Origin: Balneolales bacterium
Lineage (GTDB): Bacteria; Bacteroidota; Rhodothermia; Balneolales; Natronogracilivirgulaceae
Reading direction: 5' to 3'
Length of the DNA: 19,951 nucleotides
Assembly (NCBI GenBank): GCA_007131625.1
Contig: SLQC01000356.1
Coordinates: 1 to 19,951, forward strand
Shown here: positions 8,665 through 14,837 of the stretch, one piece after another
Numbering within the stretch: the first letter of the stretch is position 1
Layout of the letters: each line of letters starts with the position of its first letter
The notes under the pieces: generated by a model
Told to the model about the DNA's origin: nothing
The model's input: the letters and a program-made list of their open reading frames with translations, nothing else
Database searches by the model: none
Translations under genes and position numbers: made by a program

Positions 8665-8685
8665 TGAATTCACCCATTGAATTCA
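8665..8685. repeat. twin TGAATTCA palindromes
   Basis: Two identical 8-bp palindromes, 8665-8672 and 8678-8685, lie in tandem with 5 bp between them, 64-84 bp before the start of the DUF6807 gene. This could be a regulator-binding site; no protein can be named. Confidence 0.35.
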
Positions 8686-8818
8686 TCCATGCTTGCTTTC
8701 CATTGCTATATTGATCGAATAATTTGCTAAGACAGAAGGCTTAATTCATTATATATTATTGTTATTCAAATACATGCATTATTATATTCACCCAGGCTTA
8801 TCAATTGCGACCGTTGAA

Positions 8819-10132
8819 TCATATGGTTGGTACCCAGCCTGGTTCATAGGCTCTTTTCCACATACTCATTGCTTCTGGATCACCAATGATACGTCCTGTA
8901 GCAGGATTGATATTGAGTGAGCGACCCAGATGTTGTGAGATATTTCCAATATGTCCCATTAAAACCGTTTTCTGTCCTTCTTCAATGGGAGAATTCAGCT
9001 TCTGACCCTCCGTGATTGCCTTTGCAAAATTTTGGAAATGATAAACGGTTGAATTTTCATTTTGCGCATAATCATGCGAAAAATTCCTAATTTGCTCTCT
9101 GTCCAGATTGTAAATAGCACATTCATTCCCTCCATAGATGATGGCTGTACCTTCGGTACCATAAATGACAGCAGACGGATCACGAGTACCAAAAGCAGGG
9201 TAATTATTGCGGCTTCTACAGTCCCAATTGATGGATTTGTTATCCGGAAAATCAAAAGTCGCAATTTGAGTATCTGCAAATTCCCAGTCATCATCATAAT
9301 GATAACGGCCTCCATTTGACGAAATCCGATACGGATATTCTACATTGAGCGCCCAACGACAATACTCCAGGTTATGCGTGCCGTTGTTTAACAGCTCGCC
9401 TGTACCCCACTTCCAAAACCAGTGCCAATTATAATGAATAATGTTATCACGGTAAGGAGTGCGGGGAGCAGGTCCTTGCCATAGCTCATAGTCTAGCCAG
9501 GACGGAACTTGAGCAATTTTTCCATTTCCAATCGAGCTCCGGTTGTTGGTATAAAAGGCTTTTGCATAGTAGGGCCTGCCGATAGCTCCGCCATGAATCT
9601 CCTGAACAAGTTGAATAATTGCCGGAGATGAACGTCCCTGATTACCCAACTGAACTTTTTTACCATACCTTTTCTGTGCTTGAACAATCAGTTCCGCCTC
9701 CCAGGGATTTTGACTTCCCGGTTTTTCGACGTAAACATGTTTGCCGGCTTTTATAGCCATTATAGAAGCCGGTGTATGCCAGTGATCCGGAGCGCCAATA
9801 ACCAGGGCATCTATTGACGGATCTTCGAGCGCTCTGCGAAAATCTGTTCCTGTTACTGGTGTCCGACCCTGAATGTCTCCCAGCACTTTAGCCGTTTCTT
9901 TCAATGGCCGCTCATCAACATCATAAATACCGGCTATTTCCATACCTTCTACACTTGCACAACTTCGTGCAATTGAAGCTGCCCGGCTTCGACCACCCAT
10001 CACTGCAACAACTACTTTCTCATTGGGACTGTTACGTCCTCTTGAAAACAGGTGTGGACCTGTCATTCCAATTGCAGCTCCGGTTAATGTCGATTTTTTT
10101 AAAAAATTTCGGCGATTGATTGATTCACCCAT
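8819..10132 (-). CDS. Tat-exported Gfo/Idh/MocA-family oxidoreductase
   Basis: The 437-residue product has a Tat-like signal at its N-terminus: RRNFLKK (7-13) followed by a weakly hydrophobic STLTGAAIGMTGP segment. The Rossmann NAD(P)-binding domain follows (VVVAVMGGRSRA, about 40-51, with the glycine motif slightly altered), then APDHWHTPA (114-122) and EKPGS with the conserved Lys137. GTHNLEYCRW (251-260) holds the family's active-site His (H253). The C-terminal half is the alpha/beta substrate domain. These enzymes oxidise or reduce sugars and polyols. Tat export implies folding with the nucleotide cofactor before secretion, and several Bacteroidota relatives act on glycosides in the periplasm. 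The start is ATG with no Shine-Dalgarno sequence. It probably works with the DUF6807 protein downstream; the substrate is unknown. Confidence 0.9.
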   Translation of the reverse strand: MGESINRRNFLKKSTLTGAAIGMTGPHLFSRGRNSPNEKVVVAVMGGRSRAASIARSCASVEGMEIAGIYDVDERPLKETAKVLGDIQGRTPVTGTDFRRALEDPSIDALVIGAPDHWHTPASIMAIKAGKHVYVEKPGSQNPWEAELIVQAQKRYGKKVQLGNQGRSSPAIIQLVQEIHGGAIGRPYYAKAFYTNNRSSIGNGKIAQVPSWLDYELWQGPAPRTPYRDNIIHYNWHWFWKWGTGELLNNGTHNLEYCRWALNVEYPYRISSNGGRYHYDDDWEFADTQIATFDFPDNKSINWDCRSRNNYPAFGTRDPSAVIYGTEGTAIIYGGNECAIYNLDREQIRNFSHDYAQNENSTVYHFQNFAKAITEGQKLNSPIEEGQKTVLMGHIGNISQHLGRSLNINPATGRIIGDPEAMSMWKRAYEPGWVPTI

Positions 10133-10485
10133 ATTATTTAATTGATTGTTTCAAATTATATAAACTTATTATTACAATAAGCAAAGTAACAATTCGACTT
10201 CACTTATCGGAAAGATTGAAAGTTGTGCAGTTTTCTGTTTTTCCCTTCCAAAGAATTGACCTAAAAAAACTGCTAATTTCTCCCCTTAGCTGAAGGAAAC
10301 TGAATTCAAGCCTGCATCTAATGTAATTGTTTGATATAGTCCACTGTTAATTGTAAAGTTATGTAATAACAGGAGGTAAAAACATATTAATTATTTGTCA
10401 ACTTTGCAACGGCAAGATACTTTTTCCATAGGACCTCCTCCGATGCCAGCGTTTGCTTATTGCAAAGCAATCATATAACAGCTAT
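10133..10485. other. 353-bp intergenic region with a possible micro-ORF
   Basis: The gap lies between the cytochrome c gene and the Gfo/Idh gene, both on the minus strand. It is AT-rich with no normal-sized gene. Just past the cytochrome stop is a 6-bp hairpin, TTGCTT/AAGCAA (10453-10458 with 10465-10470). Further on is the AGGAGGT/ACCTCCT inverted pair (10371-10377 with 10433-10439) bracketing a 12-codon minus-strand frame. It should also hold the Gfo/Idh promoter, which I cannot place. Confidence 0.6.
10391..10429 (-). CDS. possible 12-residue micro-ORF with perfect Shine-Dalgarno
   Basis: On the minus strand, AGGAGGT (10439-10433) is followed by CCT and then an ATG (10429-10427) opening MEKVSCRCKVDK and a TAA. 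The Shine-Dalgarno sequence is complementary to a downstream ACCTCCT in the same RNA (complement of 10371-10377), so it could be masked by pairing. None of the larger genes here has such a strong Shine-Dalgarno sequence, which makes it stand out. The frame is so short that chance is a serious alternative, and no function is proposed. Confidence 0.22.
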   Translation of the reverse strand: MEKVSCRCKVDK

Positions 10486-10932
10486 TTATTCTACGTCAGG
10501 GTCCGCACCATGCTCGTCATAGTAGCGGAAGTATTCATAAATAGCGCGTGCTTCTTCAACCCCCAGCCCCATATTTGCCATATTGATGGCATAACGTCCA
10601 GATAACTCCTGACCCACCGGATGATTTTCAAGGTTTTCCGCCGGATTGAGAATATAGTTCATGATGAATTCAGGGGTTCGTATTTGAACCGCACGGCGCA
10701 TTGCAGGCCCGGATATCGACGCTTCCATAGCGTGACAAGCACTGCAATAGGAGTTGAAAAGATCCATCCCTTTCCGTGCCAATTGTACATCCATGTCTCC
10801 AAGCTCTATTTTCTCCTCAACAGGGCCATAGCCATGCTGCTCCACCCAATTATCATCACTCCCACAGCCTGAAAAAAGGCTGATCAGAATGATTGAAATT
10901 CCAGACACATATAAGTAATACTTTACAGGCAT
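10486..10932 (-). CDS. small class I cytochrome c lipoprotein
   Basis: The 148-residue product has a hydrophobic N-terminal segment (about 7-22) and a lipobox-like FSGC with Cys23, followed by GSDD, so it should be anchored to a membrane outside the cytoplasm. The acidic residues just after the Cys resemble the surface-export signal of Bacteroidota lipoproteins. The single heme site is CSACH (C63-H67), with M118 or M121 in NMANMGL as likely sixth ligand. Residues about 50-140 form one monoheme domain of normal size. It should carry single electrons between membrane or periplasmic redox enzymes. The nearest possible partner is the Tat-exported dehydrogenase downstream, though 353 bp separates them. 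ATG start, no Shine-Dalgarno sequence. It is divergent from the arginine operon. Confidence 0.88.
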   Translation of the reverse strand: MPVKYYLYVSGISIILISLFSGCGSDDNWVEQHGYGPVEEKIELGDMDVQLARKGMDLFNSYCSACHAMEASISGPAMRRAVQIRTPEFIMNYILNPAENLENHPVGQELSGRYAINMANMGLGVEEARAIYEYFRYYDEHGADPDVE

Positions 10933-11028
10933 AAAGATTCCGTTTTTCGGTTAAACTCATTTTAATGTATAGTTCTCAAGTTACACTAAAATATCAAAAT
11001 GTGCATGAATACATGGTGGCTGCTTTTA

Positions 11029-11059
11029 CATATTTTTTGATCTGACCTCAAAAAATATG
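11029..11059. repeat. perfect 12-bp inverted repeat in the cytochrome c / arg divergent region
   Basis: CATATTTTTTGA (11029-11040) and TCAAAAAATATG (11048-11059) are perfect inverted arms around a 7-bp centre. The element lies 97 bp upstream of the cytochrome c start and about 150 bp upstream of the arg leader. Since both neighbours diverge from here, no terminator is needed, so an operator is the better reading. Just beyond it, TGAAT-C-ATTCA (11066-11076) is a smaller palindrome. Confidence 0.55.
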
Positions 11060-11173
11060 ATTAATTGAATCATTCACTTCAGCAGCTTCTATAACAATAA
11101 CGCATAATCACATAGTCTTGGATGATTCAAGTGGCCGATTGCATCAAAAAAGTTATTACATGAAATTGAATCG

Positions 11174-11203
11174 TTGACATTTTCAAAAAAATTTCAGTTA
11201 TTT
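11174..11203 (+). promoter_or_regulatory. candidate promoter of the arg operon
   Basis: TTGACA (11174-11179) is a perfect -35-like hexamer. TTATTT (11198-11203), 18 bp further, is a weak -10 candidate. Transcription would then begin around 11209-11213, so the leader-peptide ATG at 11213 would be at or near the 5' end of the RNA and could be read as a leaderless frame, in keeping with the missing Shine-Dalgarno sequence. The -10 is poor, and sigma factors of this phylum often prefer a different consensus. Confidence 0.4.
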
Positions 11204-11212
11204 AGAAACATT

Positions 11213-11287
11213 ATGATCTCCGTATTCAAATACAATTTTCGCACAAGTATCCGCCGGCGCCGGTTTCGCCGTTGCCTAATGAGGTGA
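11213..11287 (+). CDS. arginine-rich leader peptide of the arg operon (24 residues)
   Basis: ATG at 11213 opens a 24-codon frame ending in TGA (11285-11287). Eight residues are Arg: R10, a run of four (R14-R17), R19-R20, and R24 as the last codon before the stop; six fall in the seven codons 14-20. Codons used are CGC, CGG, CGT and AGG, so several arginine tRNAs would be sampled. The frame lies between a candidate promoter and an intrinsic terminator that precedes argG, which is the layout of amino-acid biosynthetic leader peptides such as trpL and hisL. Its translation rate would report the supply of charged arginine tRNA and so choose between RNA folds. The Arg run can also fold into a short GC hairpin (CGGCG 11255-11259 with CGCCG 11267-11271) that might pause polymerase. 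No Shine-Dalgarno sequence is visible. The inference is strong because content, position and downstream structures all agree. Confidence 0.8.
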   Translation: MISVFKYNFRTSIRRRRFRRCLMR

Positions 11288-11368
11288 ATATGTGAAGATT
11301 GTGTCTGAATATCGTTTTGTTGAATTTGAAGTAAAGGCAGAATCTTCGCAGGTTCTGCCTTTTTTTTT
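11231..11368 (+). promoter_or_regulatory. four-segment transcription attenuator controlling argG
   Basis: Three competing helices can be drawn. Segment 1 (11231-11245, codons 7-11 of the leader) pairs with segment 2 (11291-11303): 13 bp with two G-U pairs and one 2-nt bulge. Segment 2 (11291-11300 plus 11305-11307) instead pairs with segment 3 (11341-11350 plus 11338-11340): 13 bp with one G-U and a 4-nt bulge. Segment 3 is also the 5' arm and loop of the terminator helix (11333-11342 with 11353-11362). A ribosome stalled at the Arg codons from 11252 would cover segment 1, free segment 2, form 2:3 and block the terminator. A ribosome reaching the stop at 11285 would cover segment 2 and let the terminator form. 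With no translation, 1:2 and the terminator form. All pairings were read by eye; energies were not calculated. Confidence 0.75.
11333..11368 (+). terminator. intrinsic terminator between leader peptide and argG
   Basis: AAAGGCAGAA (11333-11342) pairs perfectly with TTCTGCCTTT (11353-11362). Two more pairs (43 with 52, 44 with 51) extend it into the loop, leaving UUCGCA. A run of nine T follows the GC core (11360-11368). It lies 76 bp before the argG ATG and after a short leader frame, so it must end transcription before argG unless prevented. Confidence 0.88.
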
Positions 11369-11444
11369 ACTATTTTTTAACTGTTTAAAATCTCAGCGTC
11401 GGTTTCTCCGGTAACCGGCATCATCCCAATAAATAATTGATCCT

Positions 11445-12641
11445 ATGAATAATCCAATCGTGCTGGCGTATAGTGGTGGGCTAGACACCAGTTTTTGTAT
11501 TCCCTATTTGAAAGAGAAATATGACACGGATATCCATGCAGTGATTGTGGATTGTGTTGGATTGACCCGTTCGGATAAAGAGTCGATTCGAGAACGGGCA
11601 TTGTCGCTTGGAGCAACGGAATTTGCCTGTTTCGACGGTTTCCCGCAACTGTATGACCACATTTTGTCGTACCTGATCAAGGGGAATGTACTGCGTGATC
11701 GTACTTACCCGCTCTGTGTTGGTTCCGAGCGATACATCCAGGCCGAGGTCATTCTCGAGTATGCGAAACAACAAGGCACTAAGCGGATTGCGCACGGATC
11801 TACCGGTGCCGGCAATGATCAGGTTCGTTTTGATGTGGCGCTGCGGGCCGGAATAGAGGACGTAGAAATCATCACCCCGATACGTGATGAGGGGTTGACC
11901 CGGGAGGATACTACATCCTATCTGAAAAAAAAAGGATTTGAAATCCCCCGTAAAAAGACGGATTACTCGATCAACGACGGGATCTGGGGAACAAGTGTCG
12001 GTGGAACGGAAACACTGACCAGCGACCAGACACTCCCATTTGAAGCTTTTCCCAACCTTAAACCTCCGCATGAGCTTAAAGATGAACCCGAAGAGCTCGT
12101 TATTGATTTTGCACACGGGCTCCCGGTCGCCGTCAACGGCCATCAGATGGATGCATCCGCTCTGCTGGATGCGTTGCGGGAATTTGGACGTTACCACGGT
12201 ATTGGAATGGGTATGCATCTTGGCGATACCATTCTCGGTATCAAAGGCCGGATCGGTTTCGAGGCGCCTGTCGCGAAAATCCTGTACACCGCTCATCGGG
12301 AGCTGGAAAAATTGGTGCTGAGTCAGACTCAACGGCAGATTAAGGACAATCTGGCCGACCAGTACGGCGCCATGCTACACGAAGCGAATTTCTACGATCC
12401 GGTGATGCGCGACATTGAGACATTTTTCAACTCCACTCAGGCCAGAGTGACCGGTGAAGTTTCCCTTTACGCCTGCCGGGGCTCCCTTTTCCCGCTCAAA
12501 GCATCCTCTCCGCACAGTGTTATGAATAGTGATATCGCAAGTTACGGTGAAGAAGCGGGTGGCTGGGATGGCAACGAAGCCCGCGCCTATTCCAAACTCT
12601 ACAGTATCAGGACTCAAATCTACAAAAAAAATCGGTCTTAA
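11445..12641 (+). CDS. argG: argininosuccinate synthase
   Basis: The 398-residue product starts with the PP-loop AYSGGLDTS (8-16) that binds ATP. It carries the expected GSTGAGNDQVRFD segment for citrulline/aspartate binding and the GTSVGGTETLTSD segment. It joins citrulline and aspartate with ATP (giving AMP and PPi) in the cytoplasm, the penultimate step of arginine synthesis. Length is normal (about 395-410). The ATG start directly precedes the conserved beta-strand and has no Shine-Dalgarno sequence. It is the first structural gene of a seven-gene plus-strand cluster and lies 76 bp after the attenuator T-tract; a short hairpin (11398-11404 with 11413-11419) lies in between. The next gene starts 24 bp after the stop. 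Expression is probably controlled by the leader and terminator upstream. Confidence 0.97.
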   Translation: MNNPIVLAYSGGLDTSFCIPYLKEKYDTDIHAVIVDCVGLTRSDKESIRERALSLGATEFACFDGFPQLYDHILSYLIKGNVLRDRTYPLCVGSERYIQAEVILEYAKQQGTKRIAHGSTGAGNDQVRFDVALRAGIEDVEIITPIRDEGLTREDTTSYLKKKGFEIPRKKTDYSINDGIWGTSVGGTETLTSDQTLPFEAFPNLKPPHELKDEPEELVIDFAHGLPVAVNGHQMDASALLDALREFGRYHGIGMGMHLGDTILGIKGRIGFEAPVAKILYTAHRELEKLVLSQTQRQIKDNLADQYGAMLHEANFYDPVMRDIETFFNSTQARVTGEVSLYACRGSLFPLKASSPHSVMNSDIASYGEEAGGWDGNEARAYSKLYSIRTQIYKKNRS

Positions 12642-12665
12642 CAACAGGCCTGTTAAATCAGACAT

Positions 12666-13745
12666 ATGGGACTTATAGAATTAAAAGCGGATATCATCGC
12701 TTCCAGCTCGGCTTCAGTCAAGCTGAACCATCAGCTTAAACTCGCACCAAATATTGTTGCAGAAGAAGGGTATGTTATTGCTGTAAAAACACTTGATACT
12801 AAGGATCGCTATAACCAGATCGAAACCAGCACTGCAGAGATCATCCCCTACGGGAAAGATCAGATTTTGGTCGGTGCACTTGGGGAACGACAGGCACTGC
12901 GCGGTTACAGCGGAATCGTCCCGCGCTCGGTTAAAAGGGGGGATGTTCTCCATATTCTGAACATGGGAGGGATTATCGGATTCTGCCAGTCACCGCACCC
13001 GGATTACGGGCCGGCTATGCGGGTGGAAGTACTTGGTGCGGTGATGATTCCAGACACACACGATGTCGGTGCGGTATATAAACACGCCTGTATTCAGGAC
13101 TTTGCCATCGATTGGGAATACACTCTCACCGAAAGCGTCCCCCTTATTGCCGTTACCGGAACCTGTATGAACGTTGGGAAAACAATGGCGGCGACCAAGA
13201 TCGTGCAGCAGCTTTCCGCCAAAGGACACAAAGTGGCGGCGGCAAAACTGACCGGGGCTTCCCTGATGCGAGATACCCGTGAAATGACGGAAAATGGAGC
13301 AATCGCATCCGCACATTTTGGGATGGCGGGACTGGTCTCAACTACCGGCAAGAATATCCTCCCGATGGCCAAAGGGCTGATCACGTATCTGAACGGTTTT
13401 GATCCGGATGTAATTATCCTCGAGTTCGGTGATGGGATTATCGGCGCTTACGGTGTTGACAGTCTGTTGATGGACAAGGAAATCATGCAGTTCGCCCGCA
13501 CTCATATTGTTGCTGCACAGGATTTTATGGGTTGCTGGTCGGCTGATCACTTTTTCCGGAAACGGTACACAAGCGCAATATCCATCATCACCGGTCCGGT
13601 CACAGACAACCTGGTCGGTATTCAGTTTATACAGAACACGCTCGGTATCCGTGCGGTAAATGCTGTTGCCGATCCCGAAAAACTGGGGGATATGGTCGCT
13701 GAAATAACATTTGCCACTCCCACTAAGAAAGAGCCGTTTATATGA
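12666..13745 (+). CDS. P-loop protein of BioD/DUF1611 (DgcN)-like fold; candidate N-acylglutamate synthase
   Basis: The 359-residue product has two parts. Residues 1 to about 155 are beta-rich with no motif I recognise. Residues about 158-345 form a P-loop domain with GTCMNVGKT (165-173), whose spacing matches the GTDxxVGKT loop of dethiobiotin synthase and DUF1611 proteins. VAAAKLTGAS (190-199) follows, and VIILEFGDGIIGAYG (249-263) fits a Walker-B-like strand. It lies inside the arg operon, 24 bp after argG, and its TGA overlaps the argC ATG by 4 bp (ATGA), so translation is probably coupled. From memory, related clusters in Bacteroidota often hold a GNAT acyltransferase here. DgcN, a DUF1611 protein, has been reported to N-acetylate D-glutamate. 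I therefore infer, with low certainty, that it makes N-acyl-glutamate, the otherwise missing first step. Alternatives are a regulator or a ligase. Confidence 0.6.
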   Translation: MGLIELKADIIASSSASVKLNHQLKLAPNIVAEEGYVIAVKTLDTKDRYNQIETSTAEIIPYGKDQILVGALGERQALRGYSGIVPRSVKRGDVLHILNMGGIIGFCQSPHPDYGPAMRVEVLGAVMIPDTHDVGAVYKHACIQDFAIDWEYTLTESVPLIAVTGTCMNVGKTMAATKIVQQLSAKGHKVAAAKLTGASLMRDTREMTENGAIASAHFGMAGLVSTTGKNILPMAKGLITYLNGFDPDVIILEFGDGIIGAYGVDSLLMDKEIMQFARTHIVAAQDFMGCWSADHFFRKRYTSAISIITGPVTDNLVGIQFIQNTLGIRAVNAVADPEKLGDMVAEITFATPTKKEPFI

Positions 13746-14806
13746 ATGAAAACATTAAAGTATCTGTAGTTGGAGCCAGCGGTTACACCGGAATGGAGGC
13801 AGTGCGTATATTACACGGTCATCCCCGGGTAGAACTCACAAGGCTATACGGTTCAAAATCAGCTGGATCACATTTTCAGGATCTCTACAGTGGGATGCAA
13901 TCGTTGGTGGAACTGCCAATCCTGGGTTTCGATGAGCTCGCCTCGGATAACTCGAGTGCCATATTTCTGGGGCTGCCACACGGTAAATCGGCCGAAGTGG
14001 TTAAAGCGTTGCTGGATGCAGAATACAAGGGTCGGATTATTGATATGAGCTCTGATTTTCGTTTGAAAGTCCCGGCCGAATATGTAAAATGGTACAAGTG
14101 GGAGCATCCTCACCCGGAACTGATTGAAAAGTTTGTATACGGACTTACCGAGTGGTATCGCAACGATATCCGGATGGCGACGCATATTTCAAATCCGGGT
14201 TGTTATGCAACAGCGATACAACTGGGATTGTTACCGTTCGCAAAAGAGAGATTGATCTCTTCATGTGATGTAACCGGGATCACGGGATCCTCGGGCTCAG
14301 GCTCCGCTCCGTCGGCCGGCACCCATTTTTCCAGCCGGTTTGGAAATGTGAGGGCGTATAAAGTGTACAGCCATCAACATATCAGCGAAGTGAATCAAAC
14401 ATTGGCGGATCAATTGCATAGAAACAGCAGGAAAACGGATCCGGATGTCGCCACTCCCGCCTTACCCGAAGTCCGTTTTGTGCCGGTATCCGGCCCGTTT
14501 GTGCGGGGTATATGGATGACGATCAATTTTGTGCTGAATGAGGAGGCTCATGTGGGCCGGTTGCTGGAAGAAGAATATTATAACGCTCCGCTGGTTCGAC
14601 TACGAGAAGGCATGCCTGAGCTTAAGTACGTGGTCGGCAGTGCTTTTACCGATATCGGATGGGTGCAGGAGGGCCGGAATGTTGTGGTCGGCGTGGCGAT
14701 CGACAACCTGCTCAAAGGTGCGGCATCACAGGCAGTTCAGAATTTGAATTTGATGATGGACTGGCCGGAAGAGACTGGTCTCACCTTTCCACCGATCATC
14801 CTCTAA
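13742..14806 (+). CDS. argC: N-acyl-gamma-glutamyl-phosphate reductase
   Basis: The 354-residue product starts with the NAD(P)-binding GASGYTGMEA (11-20). The catalytic Cys154 is in HISNPGCYATA, and TGSSGSGSAPS and HQHISEV are further ArgC landmarks (the family usually has HRH). It reduces the acyl-phosphate made by ArgB to N-acyl-glutamate semialdehyde with NADPH. Length fits type 1 ArgC (about 340-350). The ATG overlaps the stop of the preceding P-loop gene in ATGA. A 31-bp gap separates it from the transcarbamylase gene. If the pathway is succinylated, as the next gene suggests, the substrate is the N-succinyl form; the reductase sequence alone does not show this. Confidence 0.96.
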   Translation: MNENIKVSVVGASGYTGMEAVRILHGHPRVELTRLYGSKSAGSHFQDLYSGMQSLVELPILGFDELASDNSSAIFLGLPHGKSAEVVKALLDAEYKGRIIDMSSDFRLKVPAEYVKWYKWEHPHPELIEKFVYGLTEWYRNDIRMATHISNPGCYATAIQLGLLPFAKERLISSCDVTGITGSSGSGSAPSAGTHFSSRFGNVRAYKVYSHQHISEVNQTLADQLHRNSRKTDPDVATPALPEVRFVPVSGPFVRGIWMTINFVLNEEAHVGRLLEEEYYNAPLVRLREGMPELKYVVGSAFTDIGWVQEGRNVVVGVAIDNLLKGAASQAVQNLNLMMDWPEETGLTFPPIIL

Positions 14807-14837
14807 TGGAAACTTTTTGTTTGAATAACAATTCCCA

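Noticed and set aside
11066..11076. TGAAT-C-ATTCA resembling an ArgR box
   Set aside because: The half-sites match the ARG-box ends, but the spacing is 1 bp instead of about 4 and only one copy is present; not enough to call an ArgR operator.
11272..11340. Alternative antiterminator pairing TTGCCT (11272-11277) with AGGCAG (11335-11340)
   Set aside because: Possible, but only 6 bp with a G-U pair; the 13-bp pairing of 11291-11307 with 11338-11350 is much stronger.
11481..12332. Open frame of 283 codons on the minus strand inside argG
   Set aside because: It is wholly antisense to a well-conserved enzyme and its translation shows no recognisable domain; it follows from the codon usage of argG.
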